64,000 nt of DNA from CAVVJA01 sp963779485 (GTDB taxonomy: Bacteria > Actinomycetota > Actinomycetes > Mycobacteriales > Jatrophihabitantaceae), in the NCBI GenBank assembly GCA_963779485.1, contig CAVZYJ010000015.1:15333-79332 (forward strand). The letters run 5' to 3'. The notes under the pieces were generated by a model. The model made no database searches. It saw only the letters and a list, made by a program, of their open reading frames with translations, and had not been told where the DNA came from. The number at the start of each line of letters is the position of its first letter. Position 1 is the stretch's first letter. Both the position numbers and the translations under genes were made by a program. Below, in pieces: positions 53,382-63,339 of the stretch.

Positions 53382-54113
53382 CTACGGCGCGCTCAGTGAC
53401 GGTGACTTGAGGTAGCCAGCGGTGGCCGCGATGACGCCGGCCTGGAAGCGGCTGGAGGCGCCGACCTGAGCCATGTAGTCGGCGATGTGCCGACGGCAGG
53501 TGCGCACGGAGATGGACAGCCGCCGCGAGATGGCCTCGTCCTTCTCGCCGTCGGCCAGCATGCGCAGGATGGCGGCCTGGGTGTGCGCGAGCTCGGTCTC
53601 CAGCTGGGCGGCGGAGGTCAGCTCGAGCAACGGTGTGGATTCGGCCCACAGCTGCTCGAAGCTCGCGACCAGCCAGGTCAACACGGCGGGATCGCGGACG
53701 ACCGCCATCTGCCCGGCGGGCCCGCCGAGTCCGGGAACGGTCAGCAGGGCCACTGTGCGGTCGACCACGACGGCTCGGGCCGGGACGCATTCGGCCAGCC
53801 GGACCACCCCGCCGAGCGCCACCAGGTCGTGCAGATATCGATGGGTGACCCGGTCGCGCACCGCCCGGTGGTGGTAGACCGCGCGCTTGCTCACCGTCGC
53901 CGGGACAGCCGCCGTCAGAGCCGCGAGGCGGTTGCGTGCGTGCAGCCGGCTCGGGACGCGGCCGGGCGAGACCGACAGGAGTTCTTCTCGGCAGGATTCC
54001 ACCTGGTGCATGGCAACGCTGTCCATGGCGTCACGACCGGTGACGCGTTCGGTTGCTGATAGCGCGGCGCCGTAGACGCCTTCATCGAGCGCGCAAAGCG
54101 CAGCATCATCCAT
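53382..54113 (-). CDS. LuxR-type HTH transcriptional regulator
   Basis: The 243-residue protein carries a poorly conserved N-terminal sensor region (about 1-165) and a C-terminal LuxR HTH: AQAAILRMLADGEKDEAISR, then ISVRTCRRHIADYMAQVG. The HTH recognises DNA as a dimer. It resembles the group of actinobacterial regulators with a TrmB-like/phospholipase-D-like effector region in place of a receiver domain. The ATG at 54113 starts MDDAALCALDEGVYGAAL; a longer frame to 54257 is Arg-rich and unlikely. As it precedes the cox operon on the same strand, it is a candidate CO-operon regulator. Confidence 0.82.
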   Translation of the reverse strand: MDDAALCALDEGVYGAALSATERVTGRDAMDSVAMHQVESCREELLSVSPGRVPSRLHARNRLAALTAAVPATVSKRAVYHHRAVRDRVTHRYLHDLVALGGVVRLAECVPARAVVVDRTVALLTVPGLGGPAGQMAVVRDPAVLTWLVASFEQLWAESTPLLELTSAAQLETELAHTQAAILRMLADGEKDEAISRRLSISVRTCRRHIADYMAQVGASSRFQAGVIAATAGYLKSPSLSAP

Positions 54114-54391
54114 CGTCCCCGAGCCCCCCGACGGTCCGCGGCCGATCTGGGCCGTCCGAAGTCCGCGGCGGACCGGTGCCCAAAGTATGCGGGTTCGCAG
54201 CCTCGTCGTCACGCGGATCGACCAACGCCCCCGCCGCGCGGCCGCAAAGGTGAACACTGGAACGGTCGTGACACGCGTTGCCGAAGGGGCCAGGACTCCG
54301 ACGTCGTCTCGGTGGCGCTGTATTTCGCGGGTGAGGCCGGCGGGGCTCGTCAGGTCCTTCCCCGCAGCTGCCCGGGCTGAAGGGACCGCGC

Positions 54392-55543
54392 ATGAAGGCT
54401 GTGCTGGCCGGTCGAGAAGACCGCGGCGCTGACCCGCATGTCATCTGGCTGGCGATCGCGGACTCGAGCGACGGACCGGCCGAGGAAATCATCGGTCCGG
54501 CGGGCGGATCGAGCCCGGGCGGCCCGCGGCGCCGCCGGGTCGTGTGGATGGCCCTGGGACTGGCGGTGGCGATGCTGGCCGCCGTGACGGTCCTACGTGC
54601 CGTTACCGATGGGCGGTCCGACGGCCAGGTGACTGTCGCACCGACTCCGGTGGCGCTGCCTAGCCCGACCGTGGAGCAACTCCCGGCGCTGGCGCTGCCC
54701 CAGGACCAGCTGCTGGCCATGGTGGCGACGACCACCGGCCTCTACGTACTCACCACCAACCCACCGCAGCTGGCGTTGCGTGACACGCATGGAGCTCCCC
54801 GCCTGGTCCAGGCCCCGCGGAGCGGCTTCGCGGTGGTCGACGATTCTGCCAAGCATCTGGTCTGGGTTCTTGGCCGCCAGCAGGGTCTTGGCTCGGCAAC
54901 GGCGTACGACAGTCAGACCCTCGCGCGGCGGGGACGAGTCACCATCCCGAGCTGGGTGAACGCGGCGGTCGCGTTCCGCGGCCGGCTGTGGCTGGCCTCG
55001 GATGCCGGCGTCTACGTCGTTTCGGGCCCCACGGGCCGGCCGGTGCTCGTACCCGGCTCGTTCCGCTACACCTATGCCGTAGCGGCCGATCCGGCGCGTG
55101 GTCGGGTGCTAGCGGTCACGACCGGATCACCGGGCCAGACGTACGGGATCGATGTCACCAACCTCTATGTCGGGCGCGACGACCTAGTGCCTACCGGCCG
55201 ATCGTCACTCGCCGTGGTAGATGGCATGGCCTGGGTCGGCGGCTTCGGCGCCGCGCGGCACATCAGGCTCATCAACGGGCCGGACCGGCAACCGCCACTC
55301 ACGGTGGAGCGCAAGGTGAATTCGGGCGTCGTCGTGTCGCCGGGGCGGCACGTCCTCTGGGTCACGTTCGGCGGAGGGGTGTCGTGCCTCGATCCACGGA
55401 CCGGGGCGGAGCTGGCGAGCTGGACGGAAATCACGGGACCGGTCACGTCGACGAACGGCGTCGTGTACGCCGCTGGGCCTACGGGCTTCCTCGCGGCGAC
55501 GAGCGTTGTCACGAAACGGTTGCCGCCCGGCTGTCCGGGTTGA
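54392..55543 (+). CDS. Membrane-anchored protein with beta-propeller-like repeats
   Basis: This 383-residue product has one transmembrane helix (about residues 51-70, WMALGLAVAMLAAVTVLRAV) after a Pro/Gly-rich cytoplasmic start. A large extracytoplasmic region follows with short repeated strands ending in Trp/Val (LVWVLGR, RLWLASDAGVYVV, MAWVGGFG, VLWVTFGGGV), suggesting a propeller of six or so blades. No catalytic residues are apparent. Function unknown; binding of a protein or glycan outside the cell is the reasonable guess. The stop is 16 bases from that of the convergent pgm gene. Confidence 0.7.
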   Translation: MKAVLAGREDRGADPHVIWLAIADSSDGPAEEIIGPAGGSSPGGPRRRRVVWMALGLAVAMLAAVTVLRAVTDGRSDGQVTVAPTPVALPSPTVEQLPALALPQDQLLAMVATTTGLYVLTTNPPQLALRDTHGAPRLVQAPRSGFAVVDDSAKHLVWVLGRQQGLGSATAYDSQTLARRGRVTIPSWVNAAVAFRGRLWLASDAGVYVVSGPTGRPVLVPGSFRYTYAVAADPARGRVLAVTTGSPGQTYGIDVTNLYVGRDDLVPTGRSSLAVVDGMAWVGGFGAARHIRLINGPDRQPPLTVERKVNSGVVVSPGRHVLWVTFGGGVSCLDPRTGAELASWTEITGPVTSTNGVVYAAGPTGFLAATSVVTKRLPPGCPG

Positions 55544-55559
55544 CCGGCGCAGCCCAACG

Positions 55560-57197
55560 TCAGCCGAGCGCGGCCGCCACGATCGAGCGAGCTTCGTCCT
55601 GGATCAGGGCCAGATGTTCCGGGCCGCGAAAGGATTCGGCGTAGAGCTTGTAGACGTCCTCGGTTCCCGACGGACGGGCGGCGAACCAACCCGATTCGCT
55701 GACCACCTTCAGCCCGCCGATCGGCGCCCCGTTGCCGGGCGCTGTCGTCAGCTTGGCGAGGATCTTCTCGCCGGCCAGCTGGTCGGCGGTGACCTGGTCG
55801 GGTGACAGTCGGCCGAGGACCGCCTTCTGCTCCCGAGTGGCCGGCGAGTCGATCCGGGCGTAAGCCGGTTCGCCGTAGCTGGCCGTGAGTTGGCGGTAAT
55901 GGGCCGAGGGTGTCCGATCGGTCGTCGCGGTGATTTCCGAGGCGAGCAGGCACAGGATGATCCCGTCCTTATCGGTGGTCCACACCGATCCATCCTGCTG
56001 GAGGAACGAGGCGCCCGCGCTCTCCTCGCCGCCGAATGCGACCGATCCGTCGCGCAGTCCGGGTACGAACCACTTGAAGCCGACCGGGACCTCCAACAAG
56101 GTTCGCCCGATGCCGTCGGCTACCTTGTCGATCATCGACGAGCTGACGAGCGTCTTGCCGACCGAGGTGTTCGACGGCCACGATGCGCGGCGCTGATAGA
56201 GGTACTGGATGGCCACGGCAAGGTAGTGGTTCGGATTCATCAGCCCGCCGTCGGGCGTGACGATCCCGTGGCGGTCGGAGTCTGTGTCGTTGCCCGTCGC
56301 GATGTCGAAGTCGCCTTGCCGGGCGATCAGCGAGGCCATTGCGTACCGGGACGAGCAGTCCATCCGGATCTTGCCGTCCCAGTCGAGGGTCATGAACCGG
56401 AACGTCGGGTCGACGTCGGGGTTCACGACGGTCAGCTCGAGGCCGTAGCGCGACCCGATCTCGCCCCAGTAGGCGACGCTGGCCCCACCGAGCGGATCCG
56501 CGCCGATCCGCAGCCCGGACACGCGTATTGCCTCGAGGTCGAGCACCCGCGGAAGCGCGCCGACGTATGCGTCGAGGTAGTCGTAGCGCCGGGTTGTGTC
56601 GGCGGCCCGGGCCCGGGCGGGCGGCATCCGCCGCACGCCCCGGCACCTGTCGGCCAGCAGCTCGTTGGCCCGGTTCTGCACCCAGCTGGTGATGTCGGTA
56701 CCCGCCGGCCCACCGTCCGGCGGGTTGTACTTGAAGCCGCCGTCGCTCGGTGGATTGTGCGATGGCGTCACGACGACGCCGTCGGCAAGGCCGGCGAAGC
56801 GGCCGGCGTTGTAGGCGAGGATCGCCCGCGACAGCGCCGGCGTGGGGGTGTATCCGTCCCGCGAGTCGATGAGGACGGTGACGCCGTTCGCGGCGAAGAC
56901 CTCCAGGGCGGACGTGGTGGCCGGCCCGCTCAGCGCATGGGTGTCTTCGCCGAGGAACAGCGGTCCGTCGATGCCCTGCCCGGCGCGGTACTCGCAGATC
57001 GCCTGGCTGGTGGCGACGATGTGATCCTCGTTGAACGTCGTCGTGAGCGATGAGCCCCGGTGGCCGGACGTGCCGAAGCTGACCTGCTGCTCCGGAATCG
57101 CCGGGTCGGGATGCTGGTCGTAGTAGGCGGCGATGAGCACGTCGACGTCGATCAGGTCCTCGGGAGCCGCCGGCTGTCCGGCGCGCGGGCTGGTCAT
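55560..57197 (-). CDS. pgm: Phosphoglucomutase (alpha-D-glucose phosphate-specific)
   Basis: This 545-residue enzyme interconverts glucose-1- and glucose-6-phosphate, joining glycogen, UDP-glucose and glycolysis. The active-site phosphoserine is Ser146 in VTPSHNPPSDGG; the Mg2+ loop is NDTDSDRHG (Asp304, Asp306, Asp308), and the sugar-binding loop EESAGASF is near residue 400. The C-terminal phosphate-binding motif RPSGTED is intact. The ATG at 57197 begins the family's N terminus; the frame stays open upstream but without similarity. It is divergent from xylB, about 70 bases away. Confidence 0.96.
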   Translation of the reverse strand: MTSPRAGQPAAPEDLIDVDVLIAAYYDQHPDPAIPEQQVSFGTSGHRGSSLTTTFNEDHIVATSQAICEYRAGQGIDGPLFLGEDTHALSGPATTSALEVFAANGVTVLIDSRDGYTPTPALSRAILAYNAGRFAGLADGVVVTPSHNPPSDGGFKYNPPDGGPAGTDITSWVQNRANELLADRCRGVRRMPPARARAADTTRRYDYLDAYVGALPRVLDLEAIRVSGLRIGADPLGGASVAYWGEIGSRYGLELTVVNPDVDPTFRFMTLDWDGKIRMDCSSRYAMASLIARQGDFDIATGNDTDSDRHGIVTPDGGLMNPNHYLAVAIQYLYQRRASWPSNTSVGKTLVSSSMIDKVADGIGRTLLEVPVGFKWFVPGLRDGSVAFGGEESAGASFLQQDGSVWTTDKDGIILCLLASEITATTDRTPSAHYRQLTASYGEPAYARIDSPATREQKAVLGRLSPDQVTADQLAGEKILAKLTTAPGNGAPIGGLKVVSESGWFAARPSGTEDVYKLYAESFRGPEHLALIQDEARSIVAAALG

Positions 57198-57269
57198 AGC
57201 GCGATCTTGGCACCCGCGTGGCCGGTCGGAACAGCCCGCCGCGATGCCGATGGGAGCAGACTGCGACAT

Positions 57270-58673
57270 GTGGCGCTGGTGGCTGGTATCGATTCGTCGA
57301 CGCAGGCGTGCAAGGTCGTCGTCCGGGATGCCGACACGGGCGAGCTGGTCCGCGAAGGACGGGCCGGACATCCGGACGGCACCGAGCTCGATCCGCGGCA
57401 TTGGTGGGCCGCGCTGGAGACGGCGCTCGCCCAGGCCGGTGGCCTGGACGATGTCTCGGCCGCCGCGGTGGGCGGCCAGCAGCACGGCCTGGTCTGCCTG
57501 TCCGAATCCGGGGACGTGGTCCGCGATGCGTTGCTCTGGAACGACACCCGGTCGGCGACCGCGGCCGACGATCTCGTCGCCGAATGGGGCGGCGCCACCG
57601 CTTGGGCTGAGGCCGTGGGGTCGGTTCCGGTGGCCTCGTTCACCGTCACCAAGTTGCGGTGGCTCGCCGTCCATGAACCCGCGAGCCTGCGGCAAACAGC
57701 CGCCGTCTGCCTGCCACACGACTGGTTGACGTGGCGGCTGGGCGGCGCGGCCGAGCTGGCCGATCTCGTTACCGACCGGAGCGACGCCAGCGGCACCGGT
57801 TACTGGTCGCCCCAGACTGAGAGCTATCGGCCCGAGCTGCTCCGGTTGGCCTGTGGGCGGGAACCGCTCGTGCCGCGGGTGCTCGGCCCGGCCGAGCGAG
57901 CGGGCGAGCTGCGTTCCGGCGGCATGCTCGGTCCGGGCGCCGGAGACAACGCGGCGGCCGCCTTGGGCGTCGGCGCGGATCTGGGCGACGTCATCGTCTC
58001 GATCGGCACCTCCGGTGTGGTGAGCGCGGTGAGCCCCCGGCCGACGGCCGATGCGACCGGCATCGTCGCCGGCTTCGCCTCGGCGACGGGCGACTACCTG
58101 CCGCTCGTCTGCACGCTCAACGCCGCCCGAGTGGTGGACGCGGCGGCCACCATGCTCGGCGTGGATTACGCCGAGCTGTCCGATCTCGCGCTCAGTGCCC
58201 CGTCCGGCGCCGGCGGCCTGGTCCTCGTGCCGTACTTCGAGGGCGAGCGCACCCCGAACCGCCCGATGGCAACCGGCGCGCTGCACGGGCTTCGGCTGGG
58301 CACGGCCACGCCCGGGTACATCGCGCGCGCCGCCGTCGAAGGCCTGCTCTGCGGATTGGCCGACGGGCTCGAGGCGTTGGTTCAGCACGGCGTTGACGTG
58401 CGCCGGATCATTCTGATCGGCGGGGGCGCGCGCTTGGACGCGCTGCGGCGCATCGCCCCGGCGGTGCTCGGCCACCCGGTGCTGGTGCCGTCGCCGGGCG
58501 AGTACGTGGCCGATGGCGCGGCTCGCCAGGCCGCGTGGGTGCTGTCCGGGAACGCCGAACCGCCCCCGTGGTCGACGTCCGCGGTGGAGATCTACGAGGC
58601 GGATCCGGCAGCTGGGGTTCGGGAACGGTACGCGGAGGTTCGGGAGCTCACGGCCCGGCGACCGGTGGGGTAA
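57270..58673 (+). CDS. xylB: Xylulokinase (FGGY family)
   Basis: The 467-residue sugar kinase phosphorylates D-xylulose with ATP. The FGGY fold has an N-terminal ATPase motif DSSTQACKVVV, substrate-side GGQQHGLVCL and WNDTRS, and the C-terminal SIGTSGVVSAV and LIGGGARLDALRRIA adenine-binding region. The start GTG at 57270 is a good fit (VALVAGIDSSTQ); the in-frame upstream part overlaps pgm. No xylose isomerase is nearby. Its 3' end overlaps the convergent reductase by 26 bases. Confidence 0.92.
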   Translation: MALVAGIDSSTQACKVVVRDADTGELVREGRAGHPDGTELDPRHWWAALETALAQAGGLDDVSAAAVGGQQHGLVCLSESGDVVRDALLWNDTRSATAADDLVAEWGGATAWAEAVGSVPVASFTVTKLRWLAVHEPASLRQTAAVCLPHDWLTWRLGGAAELADLVTDRSDASGTGYWSPQTESYRPELLRLACGREPLVPRVLGPAERAGELRSGGMLGPGAGDNAAAALGVGADLGDVIVSIGTSGVVSAVSPRPTADATGIVAGFASATGDYLPLVCTLNAARVVDAAATMLGVDYAELSDLALSAPSGAGGLVLVPYFEGERTPNRPMATGALHGLRLGTATPGYIARAAVEGLLCGLADGLEALVQHGVDVRRIILIGGGARLDALRRIAPAVLGHPVLVPSPGEYVADGAARQAAWVLSGNAEPPPWSTSAVEIYEADPAAGVRERYAEVRELTARRPVG

Positions 58674-59379
58674 GCCGGCCGAGGTTCCAGTATCCCTTGA
58701 GGTACATGGCGGAGTCGTCGATCCCGTGTTCGCGGACACGCGGGCGGAGGGCGACCATCGCCCGACTTTCCCCGAGCAAGTAGGCATGGCCGGTGCCGGC
58801 GCGCTCCGGCAGGCTGACCAGTCCGGCCGTCAGCAACTCGGCGTGGCCTGCCTCGGCACCATTGCGCTGGATCCAGCGCGCCGTGAGCTCCCCGCCGCCG
58901 GGGCGGGACAGCGGCAGTTCGTCGCTGGCGTCCCCGACTTCGAGCAGGGCGATCGCGGCCTGCCCGACCGGCAGGGCCTCGATCAGCTCAGCGATGGCGG
59001 GCAGCGCCGACTCGTCGCCGACGAACAGGTGCCAGTCCGCGTCGGACAGCTCCAGCCGGCCCCGCGGCCCGACGAAGTCCACCGCGTCGCCGGGCTGGGC
59101 GCTCGCGGCCCAGCAGGCGCCGGGACTATGCGCCTTCCCGTGCAGCAGGGCGTCCAAATCGAACTCGCCGGTCGCCGGCCGAGCGTGGCGGATCGTGTAC
59201 CGGCGCTTGACTCGGCGACCGGTCTCGTCGGCGAGCAGCAACTCGACGTCCTGGGCCGGCCGCAGCGGCCAACCGCGCAGCGTCGAGGCCGAGAGGGTCA
59301 GCCGCCGCATCCGTGGCGTCAGCTCGCGCGTGGCGATCACCGTCGCGCGATGCCGCGGCGTGCGCCGGATCGTGCTCAC
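58648..59379 (-). CDS. Siderophore-interacting protein (FAD-dependent ferric reductase)
   Basis: The 243-residue flavoprotein reduces ferric siderophores to release iron. It has the N-terminal FAD domain (TRELTPRMRRLTL, then RRYTIRHARPATGEFDLD) and the C-terminal NAD(P)H part with LFVGDESALPAIAELIEAL, ALLEVGDASDELPL and YLLGESRAMVALR. The ending MYLKGYWNLG is typical of the family. The GTG at 59379 is chosen; an extended frame to 59958 runs into sdaA's antisense. Its 3' end overlaps xylB by 26 bases. Divergent from sdaA (78 bases between starts). Confidence 0.93.
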   Translation of the reverse strand: MSTIRRTPRHRATVIATRELTPRMRRLTLSASTLRGWPLRPAQDVELLLADETGRRVKRRYTIRHARPATGEFDLDALLHGKAHSPGACWAASAQPGDAVDFVGPRGRLELSDADWHLFVGDESALPAIAELIEALPVGQAAIALLEVGDASDELPLSRPGGGELTARWIQRNGAEAGHAELLTAGLVSLPERAGTGHAYLLGESRAMVALRPRVREHGIDDSAMYLKGYWNLGRLTPPVAGP

Positions 59380-59457
59380 CGGCTCACGGTATTCGGTCCG
59401 GATCTGGCCAGCTGGCTCGTTACGTCCGGGCCGTCGATTTCGGAGGACGATTGGGGT

Positions 59458-60828
<1,371 letters not shown>

Positions 60829-60846
60829 TGGCCCGGCCAGCCAGAA

Positions 60847-60879
60847 CCCGCCCACGTCCTCAACGAGAAGGCGGGCGGG
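60847..60879. terminator. Possible hairpin terminator between sdaA and the MFS gene
   Basis: CCCGCCC (60847-60853) and GGGCGGG (60873-60879) form a 7-bp GC stem with a 19-base loop in the 67-base interval between convergent genes. Other nearby GGGC/GCCC pairings could compete. No T tract follows. Confidence 0.4.
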
Positions 60880-60895
60880 CCCGTGGCGGGCTCGA

Positions 60896-62458
60896 TCAGG
60901 CGGCGACCATGGCCTCCGCGGGGTCGGCCGGCACGTCAGACTTCTTGACGTTGATCATCACAGCGGAGACGACGACCGCGACCAGGGCGAAGATCGCTGC
61001 CGTCAGGAAGCCCTGACCGGAAGCGTGGGCCTGCACCACGTTGTAGGCGTGCGCCGCCGTTGGGTCGGACAAGGCGGCCAGTGATGGTGGCCGGCCCGAC
61101 GTCGAGCTGGCGGCCAGCTCGGCGAAGTGCTGCCGGGAGCCGGGTGGCAAGTTCGCCACCTCGTTCTTGAACGAGTTACGCGAAGCGGTAGCGGCCACGG
61201 TGGCCAGCACCGACAGGCCGATCGATCCGCCCACCTGCTGGCCGACGTTCAGCAGCGCCGATGCCAGGCCGGCGTCGGTCGGGGCGACCCGGGATACCGC
61301 GGTGCTGGTCAGCGGAACGAACACCAAGGACAGACCCGCGGCCATGATCATCATTGCGGGGAACAGGCCACCCCAGTAGGTGGTGGTGGCGGTGACCCGC
61401 GAGAACAGGAACAGGGCCACCGTCGCCAGCGCGACGCCGCCGGTGATGAGGATCTTCGGACCGGATCGCGGCATGATCTGGCTGGCGAACCCGGATCCGA
61501 TCACGATCACGGCGCAGAACGGCAGGAACGCGACGCCGGCCTTCAGGGCCGAGTAACCGAGGACGCCCTGGACGAAGAAGGTCAGGAAGTAGAACATCCC
61601 GAACATCGCCGCGCCGATGATGAGCATCACCAGGTACGAGCCGGAGCGGCTTCGGTTGGCGAAGATGCGCAGCGGCATCATCGCGTTCGGCGTGTAGGCC
61701 TCCCAGGCGACGAAGGCGCCCAGGAGTATCACCGACAACGTCAGCGTCCCGATCGTGATGGCGTTGCTCCAGCCGTCGTGCGCCGCGTGGATGAAGCCGT
61801 AGACCAGCCCGACCATGCCGGCCACCGACAGCAATGCGCCGGGTATGTCGAATCGGCCGGAGAGCCGCTCGGACGAGTGGATGTAGAGATAGCCACCGAT
61901 CATGAGCGCGATGCCGATCGGCACGTTGACGAACAGCACCCACCGCCAGTCGAGGTACTCGGTCAGGATCCCGCCGGCGAGCAGTCCCATCGCCGCACCG
62001 GCGGCCGAGACGCCGGCGTACACCGCAAAGGCGCGGTTGCGCTCCCGGCCCTCGGGGAACGAGGTCGTGATCAGCGACAGCGCGGTCGGCGCCGCGATCG
62101 CGCCGCCGATGCCCTGGATCACGCGGCCCACGAGCAGCATCTCGAACGTGGTCGACAGCCCGCCGAGCAAGCTGCCCAGCGAGAACAGTCCCAATCCGAA
62201 GATGAACATCTGCCGGCGGCCGAGGATGTCGCCGGCTCGGCCGCCGAGCAGCAGCAGGCCACCGAACGCCAGGGTGTAGGCGTTGATGGCCCAGGTCATA
62301 TCGGTTTGGCTGCGGTCGAAGTACCTGGCCATCGACGGCAGCGCGATGTTCACAATGGTGGCGTCGAGTACCACCATGAGTTGTGCTCCTGCGATCAGCA
62401 GAAGCAGGAGGCCAGGGTGCGTCTGTCGACGAGCGCCGTTCGTGGGGCGTTCGGTCAT
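60896..62458 (-). CDS. DHA2-family MFS drug exporter (EmrB/QacA type)
   Basis: The 520-residue transporter has 14 predicted helices, the DHA2 pattern. Motif A is LLLGGRAGDILGRRQMFIFG; motif C is YAGVSAAGAAMGLLAGGIL, and the conserved helix-1 acidic motif is MVVLDATIVNIALPSM. It exports drugs or metabolites by proton antiport. The ATG at 62458 (MTERPTNG) is preceded in frame by GTG at 62464. It is divergent from a TetR regulator, 233 bases away, which very likely represses it. Confidence 0.95.
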   Translation of the reverse strand: MTERPTNGARRQTHPGLLLLLIAGAQLMVVLDATIVNIALPSMARYFDRSQTDMTWAINAYTLAFGGLLLLGGRAGDILGRRQMFIFGLGLFSLGSLLGGLSTTFEMLLVGRVIQGIGGAIAAPTALSLITTSFPEGRERNRAFAVYAGVSAAGAAMGLLAGGILTEYLDWRWVLFVNVPIGIALMIGGYLYIHSSERLSGRFDIPGALLSVAGMVGLVYGFIHAAHDGWSNAITIGTLTLSVILLGAFVAWEAYTPNAMMPLRIFANRSRSGSYLVMLIIGAAMFGMFYFLTFFVQGVLGYSALKAGVAFLPFCAVIVIGSGFASQIMPRSGPKILITGGVALATVALFLFSRVTATTTYWGGLFPAMMIMAAGLSLVFVPLTSTAVSRVAPTDAGLASALLNVGQQVGGSIGLSVLATVAATASRNSFKNEVANLPPGSRQHFAELAASSTSGRPPSLAALSDPTAAHAYNVVQAHASGQGFLTAAIFALVAVVVSAVMINVKKSDVPADPAEAMVAA

Positions 62459-62571
62459 TGACACAGCACGTGTTTGGTCAGTGCCTGTCACGGATACTCC
62501 ATCCAGGTCGTCGAGTATGGCGAGCCGGAGCGGCTCACCCAGCAACAAAGACCGCCGATAAGCTACGCTCA

Positions 62572-62614
62572 CGTCTCTTACTGCGGTACACTAGTTCTTT
62601 GCCGTTTAGAGACG
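62572..62614. promoter_or_regulatory. Spaced inverted repeat in the divergent mfs-tetR region
   Basis: Two perfect 7-bp arms, CGTCTCT (62572-62578) and AGAGACG (62608-62614), lie 29 bases apart in the 233-base region between the exporter and TetR gene starts. The region is AT-rich by local standards around 62580-62640. TetR dimers bind palindromes, but the wide spacing is atypical, so two half-sites or chance are possible. Confidence 0.35.
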
Positions 62615-62691
62615 CAACCGTTCTTAAGATTCCCGGGCGTGTCGGGTTGCGGTTGAGGTCAAAAACAGCATGGAGGAAGGGTCTGACAACG

Positions 62692-63336
62692 ATGCGCGCC
62701 GCGCCAACCGATTTCCGCACCGTCTCAGACCTCGCCATCGACGGGGTGCCGTCGGCACCGCACCGGCGCCGCGGTGCCGTGCTCGAGGACGCAATCATGG
62801 ACGCGGTATTCGCCGAACTGAGCGAGGTCGGGTACGCCGCGTTCACGATCGAATCGGTGGCGGCCCGAGCCCAGACGGGCAAGGCGAGCATCTATCGGCG
62901 GTGGCCCACCAAGCAGGAGCTGGTGCTGACCGCCTTCTGCCACCGGTTCGGCTCGCCGGAGACGTTCATCGACGAGACGCTCGTCGATGCGACGACGCGG
63001 GACATCTTCATCGCGATGGGTCGGCGGATCATCGAGATCTGCAGTTCCGCGGGCGAGGCGATCCGGGCCGTCGCCTGCGAGGTGACCCGCTCTCCGGAGC
63101 TGGCCACTGCTATCGACACACAGGTGCACTGTGAGAAGCGTCGGGCCGCAGTTCGGATTCTCGAGCGGGGCGTGGCGCGAGGCGAGGTCCGCCCGGATGC
63201 CGTCGACCCGATGTACGCCGAGATCCTTCCGGCCATGCTCATGCAGCAGATGATCTTGTTCAATCGGCCGGCTGACGACGAGATGGTGTTCGCCGTCGTC
63301 GATCGCGTACTCATGCCGTTGATTCGTGCCGACTGA
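62692..63336 (+). CDS. TetR-family transcriptional repressor
   Basis: This 214-residue regulator has an N-terminal TetR HTH (residues about 30-76: DAVFAELSEVGYAAFTIESV, then GKASIYRRWPTKQEL), and a helical ligand/dimerisation domain after it. The C terminus is TetR_C_16-like in layout. The ATG at 62692 is used; the frame is open upstream without similarity. It is divergent from the DHA2 exporter and probably represses it, with a drug as inducer. The next gene starts 4 bases after the stop, which is close enough for co-transcription. Confidence 0.93.
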   Translation: MRAAPTDFRTVSDLAIDGVPSAPHRRRGAVLEDAIMDAVFAELSEVGYAAFTIESVAARAQTGKASIYRRWPTKQELVLTAFCHRFGSPETFIDETLVDATTRDIFIAMGRRIIEICSSAGEAIRAVACEVTRSPELATAIDTQVHCEKRRAAVRILERGVARGEVRPDAVDPMYAEILPAMLMQQMILFNRPADDEMVFAVVDRVLMPLIRAD

Positions 63337-63339
63337 GTA

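Noticed and set aside
57198..58787. Extension of the pgm frame across xylB
   Set aside because: Antisense of xylB with no homology; Pgm homology begins at the ATG at 57197.
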